64,000 nt of DNA from Isoetes taiwanensis (lineage: Eukaryota > Streptophyta > Lycopodiopsida > Isoetales > Isoetaceae): assembly GCA_021234155.1 (NCBI GenBank), contig JAJEKV010000144.1, positions 562,001 through 626,000 of the forward strand, read 5' to 3'. Position numbers and translations under genes: made by a program. The notes beneath the pieces were generated by a model. The model was not told where the DNA came from. It searched no databases and was given only the letters and a program-made list of their open reading frames with translations. This document shows, piece by piece, positions 1 through 11,430 of the stretch (position 1 is the first letter of the stretch; every line of letters begins with the position of its first letter).

Positions 1-219
1 ACAAGCTCTAGTTTCTAAGTTTGTTTGGATAGCAATTTAATGGTTATAATTCCCTTGGAATTAACTTTATTAAGTGCTGGCCAAAAAAGAATAAACCGTT
101 TAATAGGGTAAATTGCCAACATGCTCTACCTGGTTCTATCTTTCAGTCCTTCAAAGCTGCCTTAAATGCCTCTACCTTGATGAGGAAATTTAAGGCTTGC
201 AATATTGTAGCTCCAACTT

Positions 220-760
220 TTGTTCATAGACCAATCTGTGAGGATAGTGGCTCTTTCTCCCTCTTTTGAGCCTCTATTTTTGGCAAGAATGGATACTCTT
301 GCCTTGTTGAAGAACACCCTAAGAGTTAAAGAAAATAGGGAAATGTGGATATCTCAATTCTTTCAGACTTATGGAATAAGAGAAAGTGGAGAACATGGAA
401 ACAGTTATGTAGCTTTTATCTCTTCTTCTGCTGACAAGCTCTTATACAAACATATTATTTTTTGTCTTAGTGGGATTACTCAATGCATATAATGATCTAT
501 GCTGCCAAATCTGGCAAGTTTTCTTCTAGATGGAATGTTGCCCCTATTGAATTCATTAGAATCCTCAAAAGTTGTTGGAGCGACCTAAGATCCAATTGAT
601 GGCTTGGCTTTCCCTGCACTTGGCCATCCCTTCAAAATGTTTTCTTAAGAAAAGGCTTCTGAAAACTGATCCAAACTTTGACACAACTTGTGATATATGT
701 AAGTCGGCCTCGGAATCAACTCTTCATAGTTTCAAGTATCCTAGACTTACTATCCCTTAG
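220..760 (+). pseudogene. Degenerate LINE-type retrotransposon C-terminal fragment (zf-RVT-like)
   Basis: Positions 572-760 encode a 62-residue stretch that resembles the zinc-binding region found after the reverse transcriptase in plant LINEs and related domestic copies (zf-RVT). Visible are a W-L-L segment, the IPSKCFLKKRLLKTDP block and a CDIC pair followed by E and H (CDICKSASESTLHS). The final Cys/His of the finger is not evident and the frame ends soon after. A separate open stretch at 220-492 in another frame may be the preceding part, but it shows no clear motif. The pieces are short and frame-broken, so this is a dead fragment. The family assignment rests on this one motif block. Confidence 0.4.
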
Positions 761-1587
761 AATTGGTTGAAAGATATTGTTCATTAAGCTCGTTACATAA
801 TTGATTTCTAAAATAGCATTTGTCATTTCTTGAGGGAAAATAATGTATTTGTCAATACACCAATTCATTAATTTGAGGAGAATTTTAAGCTAGCAAGCAT
901 ATTACATTTTGCTCATCACAAGCTGGCAAGCAAGACACATTTTGCTCATTCTAAGTTAGCTAGCAAGACCACTTTCATGGCTCTTAAGCTACTAAACAAA
1001 ACACAATTTACTCAGGTTGAAAGACAAGTTTCTCCTTCATCCTTATTCTCATTAGCAATCACGTCTCTTAATTGAGAGGCCATATCGCTTGGGATCAACA
1101 TGGTTGAAGGCATCCCTTCAACTGTCCATGTATAATTGATGGTTTGTATTGGTTGGTATCGAGGCGAATTATGAGAGTTAGGCCTCCACCTCTTCTCTCA
1201 ACAATCAATGTAGTTATTGGAATAAGGTATAACAGGCTTCCACCAAGAGACATACACCTCTTCGTAATGAGGCTCGTTTGGATCTTCTATAGGATTTTCT
1301 ATTGCATAAGCTAACCAAGTAGGGCAACAATCAGCTGGCCACACAAGCAAGAACATACCCTTCCCAATATCTTGATATGGATTAAAGATCTAAACAGGAT
1401 TCTTGGGCCTCTGATTAGTTGAGCCTACATATGATGATGGAAGGTTACTTTCTTGCTGGATCACCATCTCAGATTCAACCAAAGCATCCTGCTGCGTGTG
1501 AGGGGAAGAAATCATGCATGTTCGATGGACCGACATCTCTCCAAGCATACGCCCAACTAGTAGTCGATGACCTCATTCATGTATGCG
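761..1587. other. Intergenic, no gene seen
   Basis: AT-rich sequence with a short variation on 'gctagcaag...cacattttgctcat' repeated two or three times around 880-1000. No supportable coding region, RNA gene or complete mobile element was seen. Confidence 0.5.
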
Positions 1588-2267
1588 CTAGACCACGAGT
1601 GCTCCCTTTCTTTTGAGATGGCTATCCAATGCATGATGTATTTTGTTATGAAGCTTCTCAAAGCACCAATGTCCTCGTGAGCTTTCACTGGAGGCAGTCT
1701 TTGGCACTTCTTGAGGAATCATGGGTATACCATCTGCATCTGCTTTCCACATTTTGATCCCGTTCTCTGGCAACCATTCACGGTGCCCAGGTTTTATCTT
1801 ATAAAATATTGGAGACTGTCCGTCTTTGTTGCAGAACTTGAACAAAAGCGGCCCTAGATGGCCAATCAAACATTGCTTCTTATCAAGAATGTACCCTTTC
1901 ACGAATCTCTTCCAAAATCGTACACAAGTTAAGGCGTTGGAGCCTTTGAGCTACATTCCCAAAACAATTGCATTAACTCCATAAGGGTGCATGCATCTAG
2001 CCTTCTCAAAAGAGTAGAGTCATTGTCGAAGATAGCATCTATATCATCGCGTGTATGCCCAACTATCATGAACCTCAACTGCACTTCAAAAAACACACCC
2101 TGCCATACAAGGTAAGAAAAGTATGAAAACACATATCTATTCTTGTTCTGGCCAGAGCAGTTGTCAAGATGAAGATAAAGCCTCCTAGGTAGCTTTTTTG
2201 GTCTTGAGATTTTCCGCATGGGCACATCATATAGTTTGTCTAATTTATTGGTGACCTTGCTCCTCAA
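1588..2267 (-). pseudogene. DUF7869-like transposon protein, C-terminal half, frameshifted
   Basis: Two minus-strand open stretches (2267-1929 and 1902-1588) in different frames read as consecutive parts of one protein. The first has LHLDNCSGQNKNRYVF, then FMIVGHTRDDIDAIF. The second has a typical downstream block, REWLPENGIKMWKADADG. The order D-N-C-x-G-Q-N-K-N, then G-H-T-x-x-D-x-D, then W-L-P-E-N-G is characteristic of DUF7869-type proteins, which are widespread in transposable elements of plants, algae, fungi and animals. The catalytic role is not settled. A frameshift near 1905-1930 breaks the gene, and no intact N-terminal part is visible between 2270 and 4200, so it is a relic. The family call is from motif memory. 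Confidence 0.62.
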
Positions 2268-4200
2268 AGCCTCAGACTCTAGAATTGGAGAAGCCCATGT
2301 ACATGTGGGTTTAGCTTATCACGTAGGTAGCCCCAATTATCTTCAGCTAAATCTTCCAGTGCCTTCAATACCCGATTGAGAGACCCAACGTGAAAGTTAG
2401 AGTCGTCCTATCAAAACTCAACCAAAAAATGGTCTAGTGCTCTTGTATCATGACCATGCATTAGAGCTCCAGTGATGCTAACCTTCAGACACTCTTCTCT
2501 CCACACTGACTTGGCTAACTTTTCAAGCCTAGGCACCAAAGTCTTATTCTGGTCCATTTTATCATGAATGATCGTAAGAGATTGGTCTGGTACATGATGC
2601 GAGAGTGCTCACCCAGAACCAAGAAAGGCTTTTGCAAGACAGCTGTGCAAACATATGAGCCTTCCTCTCCCATACTAACTCTCTTCTTTCCAATGGATCC
2701 CGTGTTTTGACTAGCTTTTCTTTGATAGCTATAATGTGTTGCATTTAAAGAAAGCTATACCTTGGCTACAGCAACATCCAAATGATTATCCTTTCAAATA
2801 TGCAAGAAAGAAGAGTACGACACATGCGTACTAGTCAGCTCTTCCACATCAATATCAACTTCTTAATGTATATCCTTCTTGGTCAGATTGGAGGGCAACT
2901 TCAATATATTCTCTATTGTCCCATGCATGGTCTTCTTCAATATATGTGGCATAGTCTTAGCATTCTCACTGACATGTGAATATGCTATCTGCTGCCAGGG
3001 TTTGAGACCTCAGCTTCATTGAACCTGAATTTCCATGCTCAACTACCATGTGGCCTTCTAAAATTCTTCTTCCATGTATAAAAAGTAGACAAAGCTATGT
3101 CATAAGCCATCTGCCATGTTTGCTAGCGGACTTCCTTATTTATGAGCATCACTGTGCCTATCTAACAGCACAAGGGTCAAACATGTTATAGACAAAGGTA
3201 ATCCGATCCGATGATTTCATGTTTCAGTAGAAGGTTCTAAGGCTAGCAATCTCCTTAACCAAAAACATAGAACAACAAAGCTTTGTACATCATGAAGATT
3301 TTATAATTTCCCTTATTGCCTAGTTGGTTGTCTTCCTTGCACATTTGGGAGGTTTTTTTTCTTGCTTTGCTCGTCTTTTACCTAAATTGTATGTTCTCTT
3401 CGAATTAGCAGATTCTAGTTTTTCAAAATGCTTCTCCTTGCCTCCGATGCCTCATCAACGGCCCTTCGCAAACTGTTTGACAAGGGGTTTCATCCACAAC
3501 TAGCAAATGAATGTCCCAATGCACCAATTTGTGCAGCTGAGGCATCTTGCTGCAAGCTAGACATCTCATTGATGAATTTGTTGGCATGTGAAGCACCTCC
3601 ATGACTGTAGCAGCAATGAACTGATTTCCTAGAGGTAAGCCAAAAATAGAATGATTTGGATATGTGAATATTATAGTACCCATGCCAGTGACCTTAGTGA
3701 CAACCTTAGGTGATGTTATTTGTCATGGATGACTTCTTTCCTTATCGAAGACCTGCCAATTATTTTTTGTATTTGCTTTTCAGGGATGGAGAACTCTAGT
3801 GCTCCCCATGCTGCTTCAGTTACAATGTCAACTCTAGACCGCAGTATGAATGCACCACGTGCTTGCTCTACAATCTCTATTTTGGGCTAAATAAAATGCA
3901 GTCTAGATGAATCATCGAGAACCGTGTCAATGGAAACAACAAAGGCTCCATCTGAAACTTGGGCATTGTGATGTTTAATGAAAGCATAAATCTTGTCCTT
4001 AGCCACAACCACACCCTTTGCCACAAGCAGAACTTTCGAAGACATCTGGAAGCTGCAACAATAGTATAAAAATATATCAACAGCAGGTCCGAGAAATCGC
4101 CTTGGCAATTATCATGAACTAAATAGACATTTTTTCTCTAAAAAATTGTTTATGCGATATATTAGAGCTGGTACTTGTTTTTAAGGTGCATAATCCACAA
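2268..4200. other. Probable decayed upstream part of the DUF7869-like element
   Basis: No intact gene. Short minus-strand open stretches at 2562-2744, 3423-3683 and 3887-4108 may be eroded remains of the N-terminal part of the DUF7869-like gene, but none carries a recognisable motif. No terminal inverted repeats bounding an element were found by eye. Confidence 0.3.
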
Positions 4201-4227
4201 AGATGTTCATTCAAGCTACTGGTCTAG

Positions 4228-4316
4228 AGGATCACAACTGCAATTGCCTCTAGTTGAAGGGCCTCATCATGTTCATTTCAACTTCAACTAGTCAGTAGGA
4301 TCGCAGTTGTGATCCT
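4228..4316. repeat. Short inverted repeat, 14-bp arms
   Basis: AGGATCACAACTGC at 4228-4241 is matched by its exact reverse complement at 4303-4316, with a 61-bp spacer that itself contains a weaker TTGAAG/CTTCAA pairing. It may be a foldback remnant or an RNA hairpin. Function unknown. Confidence 0.5.
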
Positions 4317-5085
4317 GGTGCAACTCAAGATCATGGACAACTTTCTAATTATTGAGCCCAATCAAGCAGAGGTTTTAGGGTTTAACAGATGGTCATTTCG
4401 TACATCTAAATCCAAAAGAGGCAATATACACGTTACAGAGAAAGAAAACCATCAAGAGTAAGCATTGGTCATCTATAATAAGCATGGCCATCAAGAGCAA
4501 GGAGGAAGCATCTGAAGAGCTTGAACTCACTTTGCAAGAATTTCTCTGATGAATCGAGAAGAATGTCAGAAGAAATATGCCTGAGCGCCTGAAAAGAAAT
4601 GCCCGAGAAAATAGCCTGCGAAGCGCCTGAATGATGTTGAAGCACCTAAAGAGAATGTTGCTCGATCAAGAATGGGTTTAGAGTGCCACTTTCAAATTTT
4701 CCATGTGGAAAATTTGAATTGTGCCAGTACCTCGTCTGCCCTAAATATGGTGGTATAAGATTGCCTTATCTTGCACGGTCCTTTTCTGATTTGCCAATTT
4801 GATTTTTGTTTTAAAGTGTCATGATTAATGTTTCAAAGTGGGTCATCATTTCAAATTTGAATTTGAGGCATACCGGGTACCTTGGCCAGAAATTGTTATC
4901 AATTTTATATGGCTACCAAAATCCGTGCGAATTTTTCTGCCAAAAATTTCCAGGCGCTTTTCCGGCTGGATCATTATCTGTTGCCACGTGGACTCAGGAA
5001 AGGCATTTGCCCATCTATAAAATCTATTCCAGAGTTTGCAAGCGCGTCCCCAACTCGCGAGTGTATGACCGACTATACGAGGGCT
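4317..5085. other. Intergenic, no gene seen
   Basis: No coding region, RNA gene or mobile-element end could be supported. The right-hand end leads into the first, short copy of the diverged repeat described next. Confidence 0.4.
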
Positions 5086-5310
5086 AACCCGTTTTAGTTT
5101 TTGCGAGCGCCTGCCTGCACCAACTTCTGATGGCGTAAAAAAAAACTACACGAAAAGGTATGGTTCTTGAACTTCTTTTGGCTTAGCTTAAAGCTTAATT
5201 TATAGCTAGCCGCTCTGTGTTAGAGCTCATGGCGATCCTCCCGAGCAGCCGATCCTTCGTTGTTTCACCGGCTAAAATGGAACATGCCAGCAATTCTACT
5301 GAATTCGGAT
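5086..5310 (+). repeat. Diverged repeat, copy A (partial)
   Basis: This stretch shares a recognisable core with the starts of the two longer copies at 5521 and 7940: 'tttttgcgagcgcctgcc...gatggcg..', a lysine/A-rich run, a GT-containing donor-like site ('aaaagGTATGG'), then 'catggcgatcctcc.gagca..gatcc' and 'ttcaccggctaaaat'. It stops matching after about 5310. It has diverged too far to be a recent duplication. Confidence 0.5.
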
Positions 5311-5520
5311 AGGCAATTCATCTACGTTCAAGCCCATATAGAGAACACGTTCAAGCCCATATAGAGCTTGTGCTTCTGACATTGTATTGTAATAGACCAC
5401 TAGAATCGCCATTACGTTTCTTCTAACAATTGCCCGAAAATTGGCCTGATACTTCAGCAATACTCAATGCGTCATTCGTAGTTATGACACGTATGATGCT
5501 ATTATGAAGCATTACTTGCG

Positions 5521-6830
5521 ACTGCTTGCAGTAATGGCACTAAACCCTATACAAGCAGCACAACTTTCTTCGATTTGGATTAGAATTTTCGCAAGCACCT
5601 GCCCAACGGCGTGAGCGCCTCTCCGATCGATATCTCGATGGCGCGAGGAAAAACTTGTTGTAAAGGTATATTTTCTGAGATTTTTTGCTCTAGCTTAGGG
5701 CATAGGCGTAGCTAGTTTTCAGTTCTCTCTTGCCAATTCGAGTGGCGATCCTCTCAAGCAATATAAGTATGTCATAGCAATTTCACCAGTTGAGACGGAT
5801 CACAGCCGCATTCCCTCTCAATTGGTGAAACTATTATGAAACACTGATATTGTTTGAGAGGATCACCATGGCGATCCTCATTAGCAATACGAGTCGTGCA
5901 TGTTTCTTCCTTGCCCTTTTTGGTCCATCGGGTAGCTCAAAAGTATTGCCACTGCAACCCTTCTGTGATCGCGATCCTTTTGTGATCGGCCGCAATCCTT
6001 TTGTGATATTCGAGATTGCAATAAGAATCTTTATGGGGAAATTCGAAGCAGATAATAATAATGCTCCTCTATGTCATGCATAGGAAATGCGACAGATGTG
6101 GCATCTTCAATCAATATAGATGTGGAAACCTCAAGCAATATGGATCAAGAATCGGTGGAGAAGTGCTGGGAAGTTTTCGTACTTCTCAAGAGCATGTCAT
6201 ATAGAACATTGAACGAATGTTGAATACTCCAACAGATCCATTGCACGGGTCTACGTCTACGTCTATGTTTACGTCTACATTGACACAAGTCCTTACTAGC
6301 ATCATTTGCGAAACACGCGAGTCTACTGATGGCTGAGATTGAGCTGTTGTTCAATATGTTCATGGCCTTTCCAATGACAGACCATCAGGATGTCATGCTT
6401 CATGCCCACGCGCTATATAGATCCTTGCTCAGGTATCCCGCCTTATTATGTAATTGTGAATTCACATCTCCATCGTGATCTGACAAGCATTTCTTAGACC
6501 TGACTGTGTTCATGGTTGGAAGATCTTATGTCTTTTCGGGATCTGTCTTGATAGGATTGGATACGACAGGTTTGGCCAGTAAATACGGGATGGTGTTGAT
6601 TATGGTATCCTAACAGGACCGCTGCCGAGGAACATTTTGCTTATTTAAATCAACCTCGTGTTGCTGTGAAGCGACATTTTGATCACGTAAATACAACCCT
6701 GCGTTGCTTTTGTCCCGACAGAGCTAAAAAAAAATGTAACATTTTGATTATATAAACTTCAGTGCCGTCTTGGTGGTCATCTTTGGCTTTACATTCATTT
6801 GTTTTCTTGTTTAATAAGAGGTCTCGCTTA
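5521..6830 (+). repeat. Diverged direct repeat, copy B
   Basis: Copy B matches copy C (7940-9600) over most of its length in the same order. Shared landmarks are 'taatggcactaaaccctata', 'cttcgat', the 'gcgcgag..' core with a donor-like 'aaagGTATAT', 'caccagttgagacggatcacagccgca', 'ggtgaaacta', 'gatgtggcatcttcaa.caata', 'gtacct..tatc.cgcc', and near the end 'gatcatctttggctttacattcatttgtttcttgtt'. The gene content is unclear; short stretches could be eroded exons of a duplicated gene. The copies differ by many small indels, so the duplication is old. No terminal repeats were found that would define a transposon. Confidence 0.6.
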
Positions 6831-7087
6831 GGGGGATTGCCATAGCAATTTTGTCGAGCTAGGCCTCGCCTCTTTAAAAAGTGCTAAGTCTAGCTTTCAA
6901 GGTTCGCGATGGGGCCAGCTATTCATAATTAATGCACCATCTAGCCATCTTATATTATAATGTTATACCATAAGTGTGTAGTGCATCGAGCCCTAATTTG
7001 AATGGCCGAGATCATCTGGATGCATCCGAAGGCCGAGATTTATTGCACGACTTACCACCACCGTGATTGGTCGTGCTTCGATCTCTT
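6831..7087. other. Spacer between copy B and the polypurine tract
   Basis: No coding or structural feature was recognised in this stretch. Confidence 0.4.
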
Positions 7088-7815
7088 AAGGGGAAAGGGT
7101 AAATGAAAAGAGGGAAAAGGAAAAGGGAAGTGGAAAGGGAGAATGTGAAGGGCAAAAAGGCATGGGGAAAAGGGAAAAGGGTAAAAGGAAAAGGGAAATG
7201 GATGGGGATAAGAGAAGAGAAAAAGGCATGGAAAACGAAAAAGGGAAAGGGAACCTGGGAAAAGGGCATGAGGGAAGGAGGAAGAGGTAAAGTGGAAAAG
7301 GTAAATTGAAAGGGCACGAAAAAAAAGAGGGAAGAGGGAAAGATTGAAAAAAGGTGGGAAAGGAAAAAGGAAGGGACAAATGGCATAGGAAAAGGGAAAA
7401 AGAAAAGAAAGGGAAAAGGAAGGGAAAAAACGCATCAAGAAAAGGGGAAGAGTGAAAGGTTGGAAAAATGAGGAAAAGGGAAGGGACAAGGGGGAACAAG
7501 AAAAGGATGGGGAGAAGGGATGGGAAAAAGGGCATAGAAAAAGGGAAAGTGAGAAGAAAGAAAAAGAAAAGGGAAAGGGGGAAAGGGAACCTAGGTAAAG
7601 GTCACGAGGAAAAAGAAAAGAGGGAAACGAGAAAAGGGAAGGGGGGAAAGGCATGAGAGAAAAGGGAAGAGGAAAATGGTGAAGAAAGGGAAAAAAGAAA
7701 AAATGGAAAAGAAAAGGGGCAAGAGAGAAAGGGTGGGGAAAAGAGGAAAATGGTTATAGGAAATAAGAGAATAAAACAAAATAGAGAAAAAGGGAAAGGG
7801 AAAGGAAAGGGATAG
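7088..7815 (+). repeat. Long polypurine (GGGAAAAGG-type) tract, about 0.73 kb
   Basis: Almost every base for more than 700 bp is A or G on the plus strand, built from irregular GGGAAAAGG, GGAAAAAG and AAAGGG words with scattered C/T in 'gcatg'. Open frames across it on both strands (Lys/Gly/Arg-rich on plus, Phe/Pro/Ser-rich on minus) are consequences of composition, not genes. The tract can be expected to favour triplex or other non-B DNA. It sits between repeat copies B and C. Confidence 0.85.
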
Positions 7816-7939
7816 GGCTTTTCTCACTGCAGCCCAAAGTATTTACATGCTCTCAACTTATGCCCAGCAACACTGGGCACCATTACTAATCTATAATTAA
7901 TGCATTGGCTGCATTAATAACATGTACGGTGCCACTATG

Positions 7940-9600
7940 GAGCATTAATTGTGACCGTCTGCATTAATAGCACTAAACACTATAATCAGTGCTAATTTCT
8001 TCGATCCGACTTAAAATTTTTGCGAGTGCCTATCCGAAGCCGCGAGTGCCTACTCAATCGATGTGCCGATGACACCAAGAAATGTTTCTTCCAATGGTGA
8101 GTTTTCAGAATTTTTTTAGCTTCAGCGGGTGGTACCTAGGTTTTACTTTTTCCTTGTATTCTTAGCTCCAACGAATCATCATGGTGAACTTCCCAAGGAA
8201 CATCAATGTTCTTTAGCATTTTCACCAGGTCAAAAGTGTCGCAGCTGCACCCCTTCCGAGTCGGTGAAACTACTCAAGCACTGATGTTGTTAGGAGGGTC
8301 ATGCCAAATCCTGCGAGCAATATCAGCCCTTGCTATTCCTACATGATCAGTCAGTAACCTCAAAAAGATCACGTCCGGACGATCCTTCTGAGTCGGGCCA
8401 GCAAATTCACCTACAGTTATTGGAGTCCATATTGATGCTTAATCTTCGATCATCCATTGCAATATAATGCATCTGCAATAGATGGCCGAAGTCTAAGCAT
8501 CTCTTTGGCTTTAACAAGTGTAGAGGACCTCATTATCTTTAGAACTCCAGTCACAAATGCGTGTGAGCAAAATCATTGGAACTTGTGTACCTCATTCGAA
8601 AGCTTTGAGGATTTCCAATCTTTGTTTTCCCTGCCTCTCTAGTCATATGTGGCCTAGATACTTTCTGGTATCCAATGAGGTGGGAAAGCAAGATTACGAA
8701 TTCATGAGCTTTTCAATTCGAGGTCACAAGGGTTACTTTGATTCTATTATTCTGCCTCATCCTTTTGAATGACCCATGCCCTGCTTGGTCCATCAACAAG
8801 CTCAAAAGGATCACGACTGCAATCCTTGGGAATTAGGCCCATATTCTACTAGAATCACCTTCGCATTTCTTCTTAGCTTATTACTTCGAGATGGCGACAA
8901 AGATGCTTGTGATCGTCGCAGAAAATAATATTGCTTTACTATGCCTTGCATAAGAAATATGGAAGATGTGGCATCTTCAAGCAATAGAGATAGAGAGATG
9001 GAGAAAGGTTGGAAAGTTTTTATACTTGTGTGGCAGCATGTTGTACAAAAAATACAAAGCATTATTGAAGCTGCTACAGATCCACTGCACATTCCTACAT
9101 CTAGGTTTTCCCTCATTTCAATAAATTCAGAATGCGCGAATCAAATGAGGGATGAGATGGAGCTTCTGTCTGATCTACTGTGGCATTCTCAGTGACAAAT
9201 TATCAGGACGTGGTTCATCATGCCCGCCTCTGTATAGAACTTTGCTCAGGTACCCTGCATTTCTTAGGACTGGCAGGTCTTTGAGATTTCTTAGGCAATG
9301 CTTCGGATGTCCTGACTAACATTTCTTGGCACTGGCCAGCAAACGAGTGTTGTCGGTGCTTCTGTACATTTGTTAGACTAGCGAGTAAATATGGGATGGT
9401 ATGCTTTTGATTTCCTGACAGGCCTGGTGCGAAATGGAATATTTTGATCATGTAAATATGACCATGCTTTGGTCGTCACTGGGCTAAAAGGATTAACATT
9501 TTGAGGACATAAACTTCAGTGTCTTCTTGTGATCATCTTTTGGGATACTGCATTGTTAGTTTCTTGTTCAATCAAGCAATGAAATACTTTTGTGGAATCT
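7940..9600 (+). repeat. Diverged direct repeat, copy C
   Basis: Partner of the copy at 5521-6830 (landmarks listed there). It is longer by about 350 bp through scattered indels and keeps a donor-like 'ccaatgGTGAGTT' where copies A and B have 'GTATGG' and 'GTATAT'. It contains a somewhat longer open stretch at 8941-9195. Interpreted as an old duplication of a gene or transposon segment. Confidence 0.6.
8941..9195 (+). pseudogene. Short open stretch in repeat copy C, possible eroded exon
   Basis: An 84-residue open frame (reads ...MEDVASSSNRDREMEKGWKV and later ISINSECANQMRDEMELL) is recognisably similar in sequence to 6090-6360 in copy B. There the same words occur in fragmented frames, for example DVASSINIDVE and EIELLFNM. 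Similarity at the amino-acid level between two diverged copies suggests a once-coding segment, but neither copy has a full gene around it and no family is recognised. Confidence 0.3.
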
Positions 9601-10220
9601 CGTTTTAGATCTCGCTTTCAAGGATTGCAGACACGATCCTTCAAAGCTTCCACATAGACTTGCAACTTGGTTTTGCTTCATTTTGATTGTGTTCAAGTTG
9701 GAGTGGTTCTAGGCCAGGTCGCTTGCTAGGCTGCATCTTTTCAGCTTACGACAAAGAATTCTAGAAAGTACCTCCCTTAGAAGGAGCAGGTTTTCCTCTG
9801 CCACATTCTGGATGCCTCTCTAGGTTAATGGAGCTTAGGTACTTGTTAAATTCCAATATCCAGAGAAGCTTGAGAATATGGGCATTGGAAATTTCTTCCT
9901 TCTAAGGTCTTCTAATTTCAAGCCAAAGTACTGTTTGAGCCTTTCTATCCATTGCAGTAGTAGGACATAAGAAAAAGCCCATGATCCTGAAAGAAACATG
10001 GTAATGATGTGCATAAAAGATGTTATTCCGGCTACCACTATTCTTGAGCATGCTTAGCTGATCTGTGTGGACATATGAGGCTTTAAATCAAATTGGATGG
10101 TGGTTGAGTTCCTCAAGTTGCATGGAAAGATCTTTGGGATGATGACAACCAAAGTGTTTCACCTCTTGATGTTACTCCTTCCTGGCCAAATGCCAATTGT
10201 CTCCATAGTTTATCACAGGT
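9601..10220. other. Intergenic, no gene seen
   Basis: Mixed-composition sequence. Short open stretches on both strands lack motifs and appear fortuitous. Confidence 0.4.
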
Positions 10221-10224
10221 CCGC

Positions 10225-11430
10225 ATGGGAGGGGGAGGTGGAGGGGAGGGGGGAGGGGAGCACATTTATTTTGAAACTTACGAAGAGCCCAGATTTGATA
10301 ACAAAAAGCACATAAAGCAACACCAGTACTTCATCACTGATATGCGGTTCTCCCTGCCTGATCATCCAGGGAAGAAGACTGAGATGCCTGCCTGGGATCC
10401 TACCAGTGATGAGGAGGCTGATAATAAAATAAGGAAGAACATGAAGACGATGTTCACAGTCAAAATGAAATATCGCTTAATAGAAATGGATGGCAATTTG
10501 ATATTCCTACCACAAATGAAAATGTCTTATGCCTACTACATTGTGGACCAGCTTCTTCTATCCACAAGATGGATGCTTGCTCGACTTCTTTTCATGTGAC
10601 ACGTTTTCTAGGATTGCTTTGATCCAGCCAGGAGAAGAAGATCGTGGCTTTCAAAAATGACGAGCACGGTTCCTCAAAAGCTTCTTCATGTACCTGGAGA
10701 AGCTAGCTAGTGGTGCTCTTGACGAAGCCAAAGAGGAAGGTCAAGGTAGAGAGGAGAGGGTAGAGGAAGTGGAGCAGGAAGAATCAAATTTGAATCGGAA
10801 CAGTCCCCGACGTACACATCACGAAGAGTATAGTGATACCCGATAACTTGAACAATGTGATAAATAATTTTCAGGATGAAAATTATGCAGAGACATTGGA
10901 CATGCTAAAGAGAGGTCATATCTATGCCGACATATTGGGCAGAGTAAGAAGAGGTATTACTAATTTGGAGAGGGATGTGGCTGCCACATTTCGAAAGCTG
11001 GATGCTTTGAATGATGGTTTGGATGTGTTAATGCCTCTATTAGGTTGTCCATTTGTGCCAGGTAATTCCGTGCCAGTAGTTGAAGACGAGCAGATGGATG
11101 ATGCCTCCGAACTATGATTTCCTTGGCAACTCTCAAAACTTCAGCAAGATCTGCGACATGATGCGTCACAAGCCATCCACACACATTTTTGGTCCGTTAG
11201 ATGACGATTAGGATCAGAAAGATGACTTCAGTAAGGCATCAAGCGAGAATTCAAAAAAAAATATGGTAGATTATATTGATGAAAACGTCATGTAGATCCC
11301 CAAGAAGAACGACTACACTGAAATGGATCGCCTAGTTTAAGTTGAGCAACAGATAGAAGCAATTACTGATGCAGATAGGAATCCTTCTTTGTTAGAGCAA
11401 CTCCATGAAATTTATAGGAAGAATCGGTAA
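10225..11430 (+). pseudogene. Decayed protein gene, family uncertain (weak methyltransferase-like motif)
   Basis: Plus-strand coding-like text runs through this interval in changing frames. 10,270-10,560 has an acidic/basic mix around SLPDHPGKKTEMPAWDPTSD. About 10,560-10,650, after a frame change, contains LLDFFSCDTFSRIALIQ, which weakly recalls motif I of adenine-specific DNA methyltransferases (D-x-F-x-G). 10,833-11,117 is a clean 94-codon stretch that includes LDMLKRGHIYADILGRVRRG, and 11,118-11,430 continues with three in-frame stops (TAG, TAG, TAA). A Gly-rich start at 10,225 derives from a G-run. Frameshifts and stops show it is dead. The methyltransferase idea is an inference from one degenerate motif. 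Confidence 0.4.

Noticed and set aside
7052-7827. Long open frames across the polypurine tract (Phe/Pro/Ser-rich on minus, Lys/Gly-rich on plus)
   Set aside because: They follow from the lack of stop-forming bases in a purine/pyrimidine tract. No motif, start context or neighbouring gene.
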